Source of the DNA: Sphingobacterium sp.
GTDB lineage: Bacteria > Bacteroidota > Bacteroidia > Sphingobacteriales > Sphingobacteriaceae
NCBI GenBank assembly: GCA_030146225.1
Contig: JASLCA010000342.1
Coordinates: 1 to 10,683, forward strand
Length of the DNA stretch: 10,683 bases
Direction: 5' to 3'
The translations under genes and the position numbers were made by a program. The notes below the pieces were generated by a model. The model was not told the DNA's origin. It did not search any database and saw only the letters and a program-made list of their open reading frames with translations. Positions 1-4,527 of this stretch are shown here, piece by piece (position 1 is the stretch's first letter; each line of letters starts with the position of its first letter).

Positions 1-1247
1 TCCTTTAAGCTCGTTCTTCCTTTTGTGCTATTTTTTAAGGAATCTATATAATCTGGATAGAAAGTCCATGTGTCGGTCTGCCCCTTTGCAATGGCATTTG
101 CGCCCATCTTATAGATGTTGTAAAGCAGGACATCGGCATTTCTAGAGGCGTAGTCCAAGATGCTATAATTGAGTGACAGGGAATAGTCTATGGACTTCTT
201 AAAGTTCCAGGACTGCGGACGCACAGGATTGGGAGTATTATTATTTGGCAATAGTCTATCTGCAACTACAGGCACGTCTGAAGGGGTTGGCCCTCCAATA
301 ATTTCGGTTAGGATACCAATCATATTGTGGAAGTACGGGGTGGTACGTAAGCCTCCATTCCACCAGGTCGAGAAAACTGAGCCGTCTAAACGGGTATAGC
401 CTGCCTTGTCTTCGACATTTAAGCGATTGATCATGGCTGCCCCTACGGCATCGATGCCTGTAATAATCATTGGGTCATAGACATAGTTAAAGGGATTGCG
501 ATACGGTGGCCCAGCAACTACTGCTCCTGCGGGGGCTGTCTGATGGTGGTTGTAAACAATCTGTGGGAACCATTCTTGGTAGAGTATCTTAGCTATATGC
601 TTTGACTCCTTCAGGGTGGTCATAAAGAAATCTCGGTTGTTGTCATGGCCAGCATATTTATGATACAATACTGGGATCTTCATGTTTCTATCGGATTCCT
701 TGGGGTACTGCATATACCAATTGGCGAGGATGTCTTGCCCATCTGGGTTAACGTGCCATAGCAAGACAATTACATTGTCCAAATAGCGTTTCAACTCCTC
801 ATCTTCCCTATTTAGCAGTTGATACAGGGTTTCCATCAATTGATGCGATCCTACCATCTCATTGGAGTGCATGCCGCCATCTATCCAGACCACCGCCTTG
901 CCTTCTTGGGATAGCTGCTTGGCCTCCTCTGCTGAGAGATCCTTGGCCAATGCCATCTTCTTAGCGATTGCCTTATAGTGATCCAGCTTGCGCAAGTTCT
1001 CGGGCGAGGAGATAATCATCAGGTGCTGCTTGTTGCCGCCTTCGGAAAGTCCCCTATATTCTATCTTTATACGATCGGACTGCTCCGCAACGCGTAGCAT
1101 GTAGGATTCCATCTGCTGATAGTTTGCCAACTTATAGTCGGCTCCCATCTCAAATGAAAAATGTTCCTTGGGGCTGGTAATCTTCTGCGCATTAACGTGC
1201 ATACCTAACAGCAGCAAAGAAATGGCATAAAACAATCTTCTTTTCAT
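1..1247 (-). CDS. Secreted M14-family zinc carboxypeptidase, 3' end beyond window
   Basis: About 415 N-terminal codons are present; the frame is still open at base 1, so the C-terminal part is missing. The ATG at 1247 follows an AAAGG-like stretch and begins a signal peptide (MKRRLFYAISLLLLGMHVNA, cleavage near residue 20), so export to the periplasm or outer surface is expected. The metallopeptidase M14 fold is supported by the zinc-binding HxxE motif (H127, E130 in MHSNEMVG), by a second histidine ligand in YNHHQ (H234 or H235) and by the candidate catalytic glutamate E315 in ILTEIIG. These proteins hydrolyse C-terminal residues or related amide bonds using one zinc ion. Related large M14 proteins of Bacteroidetes are usually about 800-900 residues, so roughly half is visible. 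The substrate cannot be told from the sequence. The gene is divergent from the LOG-family gene and no clear TAnnTTTG box precedes it. Confidence 0.9.
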   Translation of the reverse strand, partial: MKRRLFYAISLLLLGMHVNAQKITSPKEHFSFEMGADYKLANYQQMESYMLRVAEQSDRIKIEYRGLSEGGNKQHLMIISSPENLRKLDHYKAIAKKMALAKDLSAEEAKQLSQEGKAVVWIDGGMHSNEMVGSHQLMETLYQLLNREDEELKRYLDNVIVLLWHVNPDGQDILANWYMQYPKESDRNMKIPVLYHKYAGHDNNRDFFMTTLKESKHIAKILYQEWFPQIVYNHHQTAPAGAVVAGPPYRNPFNYVYDPMIITGIDAVGAAMINRLNVEDKAGYTRLDGSVFSTWWNGGLRTTPYFHNMIGILTEIIGGPTPSDVPVVADRLLPNNNTPNPVRPQSWNFKKSIDYSLSLNYSILDYASRNADVLLYNIYKMGANAIAKGQTDTWTFYPDYIDSLKNSTKGRTSLK

Positions 1248-1272
1248 CCTTTTATTGGTTTTAGTAGGTCTC

Positions 1273-1300
1273 CTAGGTAATGCACATAGGCCTTACCTAG
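1273..1300 (-). repeat. Inverted repeat (8-bp arms) in the M14 gene leader
   Basis: CTAGGTAA at 1273-1280 and TTACCTAG at 1293-1300 are perfect reverse complements around a 12-base loop. The structure ends 25 bases upstream of the M14 start codon, so in the transcript it would form a leader hairpin; as DNA it could be an operator. No T-run follows on the minus strand, which argues against a simple terminator. Confidence 0.55.
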
Positions 1301-1318
1301 CTGTTAAATTTAAATTAT

Positions 1319-1332
1319 TAGCGCAGGCGCTA
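1319..1332. repeat. Perfect palindrome TAGCGC-AG-GCGCTA
   Basis: Six-base arms surround a two-base centre, in an otherwise A/T-rich spacer 72 bases upstream of the M14 start codon. It could be a regulator site or a second leader hairpin. Short palindromes arise by chance, so the functional call is weak. Confidence 0.35.
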
Positions 1333-1629
1333 TCAGTAGGCTTTTATACCTAAACTCGGCCTTTTCGCACGCTAAAGGGGCTTTCATAAATTAGTAAAAC
1401 TAAATTAAACATTTAAAATCGGATATGGTTTCCTCTCCCATAAATTTTACAATTAATCCTTAACAATTTTACCTGCTCGGATAAATCTCTTCGTTTCCTA
1501 TAAAAAATCTAGTATTAAAGCCTAAAATCAACAATAAATTTTTATCTTGCTATAAGTCATGTCGGCTGTGCGCTGTTGCTTCAGAAGAGCTAAATTGTGC
1601 CTAAGACATTAAAATAACAAAATTTAAAT

Positions 1630-2334
1630 ATGGCGAAAGAGGATAAAATCAGAAGTTCATTTGCTAACAAAACTTGGCAAGAAATAAAAGTAAAAGACTC
1701 TTGGCAAATCTTTAAGATGATGTCGGAGTTTGTGGATGGATTTGAGAAGTTGGCAAAAATAGGTCCCTGTGTATCTATCTTTGGCTCGGCACGTACCAAT
1801 TCAGAACATAAGTATTATACCCTTACCGTAGAGATTGCACGTCTTTTAGCTGAAAAAGGCTATGGAGTGATCTCTGGGGGCGGCCCCGGGATTATGGAGG
1901 CGGCCAACAAAGGTGCTTATGAAGCTGGCGGTAAGTCTGTGGGACTAAATATTGAATTGCCATTTGAGCAGTTTCACAACCGCTATATTGATCGCGACAA
2001 GCTACTGGAGTTTAATTACTTCTTTGTGCGCAAGGTTATGTTTATGAAGTATTCCCAAGGCTATATTGTTATGCCTGGAGGCTTTGGTACGATGGATGAG
2101 CTATTTGAAGCGATTACATTGATACAGACGGGCAAGATTGCACGCTTCCCGATTGTTTTGGTCGGAACTGCATATTGGAAAGGCTTGTTCGACTGGGTTG
2201 AAAACACCATGTTGGATCATGCGTATATCGCTGCAGAGGATTTAAAACTCTTCCGCTTGGTGGATACTGCGGAGGATGCTGCGGAGCATATCTTCCGTTT
2301 CTATGATAAGTATTTACTAAAACCGAACTTTTAA
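1630..2334 (+). CDS. LOG-family (TIGR00730) nucleotide 5'-monophosphate phosphoribohydrolase
   Basis: This 234-residue cytosolic protein has a single Rossmann-like domain. The family signature PGGFGTMDE is at residues 149-157, preceded by the conserved R134-K135 pair, with GSAR at 52-55 and the glycine-rich GGGPGIMEAANKG at 83-95. In characterised members (plant LOG and bacterial YvdD/PpnN-like enzymes) these motifs bind the phosphoribosyl part and hydrolyse nucleoside monophosphates to the free base and ribose 5-phosphate. Members are often misannotated as lysine decarboxylases. The length fits the family. The start is preceded by an A-rich leader without Shine-Dalgarno, usual in Bacteroidetes. 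The true role here, cytokinin-like release or purine monophosphate turnover, cannot be decided. A terminator follows, so it is probably a single-gene unit. Confidence 0.92.
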   Translation: MAKEDKIRSSFANKTWQEIKVKDSWQIFKMMSEFVDGFEKLAKIGPCVSIFGSARTNSEHKYYTLTVEIARLLAEKGYGVISGGGPGIMEAANKGAYEAGGKSVGLNIELPFEQFHNRYIDRDKLLEFNYFFVRKVMFMKYSQGYIVMPGGFGTMDELFEAITLIQTGKIARFPIVLVGTAYWKGLFDWVENTMLDHAYIAAEDLKLFRLVDTAEDAAEHIFRFYDKYLLKPNF

Positions 2335-2365
2335 TTAAGCTCAGGTTTAGTCTAAGTTTATAATT

Positions 2366-2404
2366 AAAATGCCTCAAGATCTAAAGAATTTTGGGGCATT
2401 TTTA
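2366..2404 (+). terminator. Rho-independent terminator after the LOG-family gene
   Basis: AAAATGCCTCAA (2366-2377) pairs with TTGGGGCATTTT through one T-G wobble around a loop of about 13 bases, followed by T residues. It lies about 31 bases after the stop codon. Confidence 0.75.
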
Positions 2405-2525
2405 TGGGCCTACTCGCTAAACTGCATTCTTAGCCTGCTCTAGGAGGTATTTAAATTCAACTCGAAAGCCCTGCCCTATGCGCACGGCCTGCTTTAGCAA
2501 AAACCTGCCTTACTACTACAGCTTC

Positions 2526-2555
2526 GCAAGATCATCTTGCAGGAGCTAGCTCTGC
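2526..2555. repeat. Two adjacent palindromes upstream of the secreted-protein gene
   Basis: GCAAGAT-C-ATCTTGC (2526-2540) is perfect with 7-base arms. It is followed at 2543-2552 by the perfect 10-base palindrome GAGCTAGCTC, which is itself flanked by GCA/TGC. They lie just upstream of the proposed -7 box at 2567, a position typical of an activator or repressor site. No known operator was recognised. Confidence 0.4.
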
Positions 2556-2566
2556 ATTAAAATTGG

Positions 2567-2574
2567 TATATTTG
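2567..2574 (+). promoter_or_regulatory. Bacteroidetes-type -7 promoter box TATATTTG
   Basis: This is an exact match to the Bacteroidetes primary-sigma -7 consensus TAnnTTTG, 26 bases upstream of the GTG start at 2601. It implies a leader of about 20 bases. A matching -33 TTTG at normal spacing is not evident, which would fit a promoter that needs an activator. Confidence 0.45.
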
Positions 2575-2600
2575 AAACTAACCAACAGCATACTATTGTC

Positions 2601-3164
2601 GTGAAAAAACTGATCTACTTCTTCTTTGCGCTAAGCCTTAGCGCTAACATTGCTTATGCACAAGATGCAAATCCACAGGATGAATTCTGGAGCCAACTTA
2701 AGGCGCATTGCGGGAAAGCCTTTAGTGGCAAAATAAGCACAGATCCTGCTCCTAAAGATTTTGCAGGCAAAGCCTTGTCCATGTATGTTATGAGTTGCTC
2801 CGAGAACGAGATCAAAATCCCTTTTTATGTAGGCGATGACCATTCTCGAACTTGGGTTTTTACTAAAACGCCTACGGGCATAACCCTTAAACATGACCAC
2901 CGTCTTAAGGATGGATCCGAAGATCAGCTTACACAATATGGTGGAACAAGCAGCAATGCAGGTAGAGATACCATACAGTTTTTCCCAGCCGATCAGCAAA
3001 CTCGGGACTTAATCCCATATGCTGCTGGCAATATCTGGTGGGTCACCGTGGATGCTGGTAAATATACTTACAATTTAAAAAGAGTGGATGCTGACAATCA
3101 CTTTCAGGTCACTTTTGATTTGACAAAGGAGATTGCTATTCCGAGTAGACCTTGGGGGCATTAA
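2601..3164 (+). CDS. Conserved secreted protein of unknown function
   Basis: The 187-residue protein starts at GTG; the first in-frame ATG is codon 61, well after the signal peptide, so GTG is the credible start. The signal peptide is residues 1-20 (basic MKK, hydrophobic core, AYA before Q21). The mature part has a pattern I associate with a widespread uncharacterised family: FW..L...CGKAF.G (29-43), a second cysteine in MSCSENEI (C66), VGDDHSRTW (77-85), LKHDHR.KDG (96-105), YGG, FPAD, and a C-terminal RPWG. C37 and C66 could form a disulfide in the periplasm. The His/Asp-rich stretch might bind a metal, but that is inference. No enzymatic role is known to me. The OsmC gene follows after 33 bases without a terminator, so the two are probably cotranscribed. 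Confidence 0.85.
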   Translation: MKKLIYFFFALSLSANIAYAQDANPQDEFWSQLKAHCGKAFSGKISTDPAPKDFAGKALSMYVMSCSENEIKIPFYVGDDHSRTWVFTKTPTGITLKHDHRLKDGSEDQLTQYGGTSSNAGRDTIQFFPADQQTRDLIPYAAGNIWWVTVDAGKYTYNLKRVDADNHFQVTFDLTKEIAIPSRPWGH

Positions 3165-3197
3165 TTCCTGCTAAATCGCTTTATTAATCGATCCCTT

Positions 3198-3668
3198 ATG
3201 TCCACAAATCACAGCTTCACACTTGTTTTAAATTGGCAAGCTAAGTCAATGGATGAATTAGCTAACAACCCCAAGTCGACTAGAAATCATCAGATTACTA
3301 TCCCTGGCAAGCCTATGCTTCCGCTTTCGGCAGCTAAAGCCTTTAAAGGGGATGCTGCCTTGTATAATCCCGAAGACCTCTTGCTAAGTAGCCTTGCTTC
3401 TTGTCATATGATGGCCTACCTATATTGCTGTAGCCAAGAAAAGCTAGCAGTGATTTCTTACAGGGATAATGCAGAGGCTATATTGGAAGTTCGTCCTGAT
3501 GGCAGTGGCTTTATTAGTCAGGTTGTACTAAAGCCTGTGGTGATTATCGCAGATGCTAAGCAAATCGAACTGGCCTTAAGCCTACACAGTAAAGCGAATA
3601 AACTTTGCTTTATTGCCAACTCCTGCAACTTCCCCATTACGCATCAGGCAAGTTGTAGCGCTGAATAA
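3198..3668 (+). CDS. OsmC/Ohr-family peroxiredoxin-like protein
   Basis: This 156-residue protein of OsmC-fold size lacks a signal peptide. The family hallmark is NPEDLLLSSLASCHMM (57-72), where C69 is the first redox cysteine. The second is C137 in HSKANKLCFIANSC, where many relatives have an AxxxCPxS motif; here Phe replaces Pro after the cysteine and an additional C143 follows. OsmC/Ohr enzymes reduce organic hydroperoxides through the cysteine pair using thiol or dihydrolipoyl donors. The IPGKPMLPLSAAKAFKG segment (35-51) resembles the OsmC-like subgroup more than classical Ohr. A Cys-Cys pair (77-78) is also present. It follows the secreted-protein gene by 33 bases and ends at a strong terminator. 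Regulation by oxidative stress is plausible but not visible. Confidence 0.88.
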   Translation: MSTNHSFTLVLNWQAKSMDELANNPKSTRNHQITIPGKPMLPLSAAKAFKGDAALYNPEDLLLSSLASCHMMAYLYCCSQEKLAVISYRDNAEAILEVRPDGSGFISQVVLKPVVIIADAKQIELALSLHSKANKLCFIANSCNFPITHQASCSAE

Positions 3669-3679
3669 AGGCCCTAAAC

Positions 3680-3714
3680 AAAAAAAGCTACTTCGTTATG
3701 AAGTAGCTTTTTTT
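3680..3714. terminator. Bidirectional terminator between OsmC gene and tRNA-Thr
   Basis: AAAAAGCTACTTC and GAAGTAGCTTTTT form a perfect stem around the loop GTTAT, flanked by A and T runs, so it works on both strands. It ends the osmC-side transcript and begins one base past the 3' end of the leftward tRNA. Confidence 0.9.
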
Positions 3715-3715
3715 G

Positions 3716-3788
3716 AGCCTCCTATCGGAATCGAACCAATGACCTACAGATTACAAGTCAGTTGCTCTACCAGCTGAGCTAAGGAGGC
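3716..3788 (-). tRNA. tRNA-Thr, anticodon UGU
   Basis: The minus strand folds as a 73-base tRNA. The acceptor stem GCCTCCT/AGGAGGC is perfect, the D stem is GCTC/GAGC, the anticodon loop CTTGTAA gives anticodon TGT (reads ACA), and the T arm ATTGG-TTCGATT-CCGAT contains one G-T wobble. The discriminator base is T and CCA is not encoded. The anticodon stem ACTGA/TCTGT holds an unusual T-T mismatch at position 29-41. The gene stands alone, convergent with the OsmC gene. Confidence 0.95.
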
Positions 3789-3818
3789 TTTTTCTACAGC
3801 TTTTCGCTGCTGATGCTG

Positions 3819-3850
3819 CAAATATCAGCAACAAAGCTATATTTTGCAAG
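3819..3850 (-). promoter_or_regulatory. Possible promoter of tRNA-Thr
   Basis: On the minus strand, GATATTTG (3826-3819) matches seven of eight positions of the -7 box TAnnTTTG, and CTTG (3850-3847) lies 20 bases upstream at -33 spacing. The implied leader before the tRNA is roughly 24 bases. Confidence 0.45.
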
Positions 3851-4030
3851 CCTTTTCTTTAATTTCCCCAAGGATTGTCTTAAGCTTCTGAAAATCAAAT
3901 CGAAAAAATCACCTTTTTAATTGCTGAGCTAGCCTATCCCCTCTTTAGCGAATGTTTTTTAGCCTAGAGCGCCCCTTGCCTCGCTAATAAACAGCTTAGT
4001 TACTTAAAATTAAAATCGTAAATTGCTTTT
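3851..4030. other. Intergenic region upstream of the HxlR-type gene
   Basis: Together with the tRNA promoter area this makes a gap of about 240 bases between tRNA-Thr and the regulator gene. I found no coding frame, RNA gene or strong repeat. TAAATTG at 4019-4025 resembles a -7 box but is too close to the ATG at 4031 to be a convincing promoter. Confidence 0.5.
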
Positions 4031-4408
4031 ATGACGCAATTCAATAAAGATAGCAACAAACTCCCCATACAGCTTGATCATGGGCTAAATGTAACGCGCA
4101 AGGTGATTGGTGGGAAGTGGAAGCCCAGCATTATAGCCAGCATTGCGAAGGGCATTCAAGATCCTACTGCGATACAGCAGGCGATTCAGCATGCCAGCTT
4201 AGGGCTTATAAAGCAACAGCTTCGAGAGCTGCTCGCCTTTGAGGTACTGGAACTTCAAAGTCAAGATAATGCTTCGGAAGCGAAGCTCTACCAGCTCAGC
4301 GAATTTGGCAAAAGCCTACTCCCTCTTGTTGAAGCCATGCGCGAATGGGGGGATATGCACGCCTTGGAGGTTGCCCAGCTAATTCGAATCAAGGGCATTA
4401 AAACCTAG
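4031..4408 (+). CDS. HxlR-family winged-helix transcriptional regulator
   Basis: The 125-residue protein shows the HxlR layout: N-terminal VIGGKWKPSI (25-34), a helix-turn-helix with a recognition helix around SLGLIKQQLRELLAFEVLEL (56-75), and the wing end YQLSEFGKSLLPLVEAMREWG (87-107), all near conserved family positions. HxlR proteins bind DNA as dimers and usually control a neighbouring gene in response to stress or small molecules. The protein contains no cysteine, whereas many relatives have a conserved N-terminal cysteine used for redox or electrophile sensing, so a different signal is likely. It lies 119 bases upstream of clpB on the same strand with no obvious terminator between, so readthrough or autoregulation from the repeats in that spacer is possible. 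Confidence 0.88.
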   Translation: MTQFNKDSNKLPIQLDHGLNVTRKVIGGKWKPSIIASIAKGIQDPTAIQQAIQHASLGLIKQQLRELLAFEVLELQSQDNASEAKLYQLSEFGKSLLPLVEAMREWGDMHALEVAQLIRIKGIKT

Positions 4409-4412
4409 ACAA

Positions 4413-4451
4413 GTCAAAATGACCGTTGATTTTAAAAAATCATGTCAAAAT
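4413..4451. repeat. Direct repeats GTCAAAAT with an inverted repeat between
   Basis: GTCAAAAT occurs at 4413-4420 and 4444-4451, 31 bases apart, close to three helical turns. The similarity continues loosely as CCG..GATTT after each copy. Between them TGATTT (4427-4432) and AAATCA (4437-4442) form a perfect 6-4-6 inverted repeat. The cluster lies directly after the hxlR-type stop codon and upstream of clpB. Confidence 0.45.
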
Positions 4452-4484
4452 TTCCGATTTACAATAAATAAATCAAAAAGGTAT

Positions 4485-4510
4485 TTCATTTGTTATGTAT
4501 ATGTATACAT
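4485..4510 (+). promoter_or_regulatory. Possible clpB promoter with operator-like palindrome
   Basis: TTCATTTG (4485-4492) matches seven of eight positions of the TAnnTTTG -7 box. Immediately after it, ATGTATA-TG-TATACAT (4495-4510) is a perfect 7-2-7 palindrome that would overlap the transcription start, a position typical of a repressor operator. No -33 box is clear and it does not match the CIRCE heat-shock operator. Confidence 0.35.
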
Positions 4511-4514
4511 GAAA

Positions 4515-4519
4515 AGGAG
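4515..4519 (+). promoter_or_regulatory. Strong Shine-Dalgarno site of clpB
   Basis: AGGAG lies eight bases before the ATG at 4528. The other genes in this window mostly lack such a site, so clpB stands out and its start is well fixed. Confidence 0.7.
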
Positions 4520-4527
4520 TAAACTAT

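Larger units (their letters stand above)
1248..1629. other. Divergent intergenic region with two inverted repeats
   Basis: This spacer lies between the leftward M14 gene and the rightward LOG-family gene and must hold both promoters. I see no credible coding frame. It is A/T-rich near the LOG gene. The M14-proximal part contains two perfect inverted repeats, listed separately. I could not find a full -33/-7 promoter for either gene; TTATCTTG at 1543-1550 is at best a degenerate -7 box for the LOG gene. Confidence 0.6.

Noticed and set aside
1630..2334. Lysine decarboxylase annotation for the LOG-family protein
   Set aside because: The PGGxGTxxE motif marks phosphoribohydrolases; the decarboxylase name is a known historical misannotation and no PLP site is present.
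2526..2555. Insertion-sequence end or attachment site
   Set aside because: No transposase, integrase, matching distant copy or target duplication is visible; the palindromes fit a promoter-proximal regulator site better.
2631..2999. Open frame of 122 codons on the minus strand
   Set aside because: It is antisense to the secreted-protein gene, whose signal peptide and motifs support the plus strand.
4495..4510. CIRCE/HrcA heat-shock operator upstream of clpB
   Set aside because: CIRCE has 9-base arms TTAGCACTC/GAGTGCTAA with a 9-base spacer; this 7-2-7 palindrome has a different sequence and spacing.
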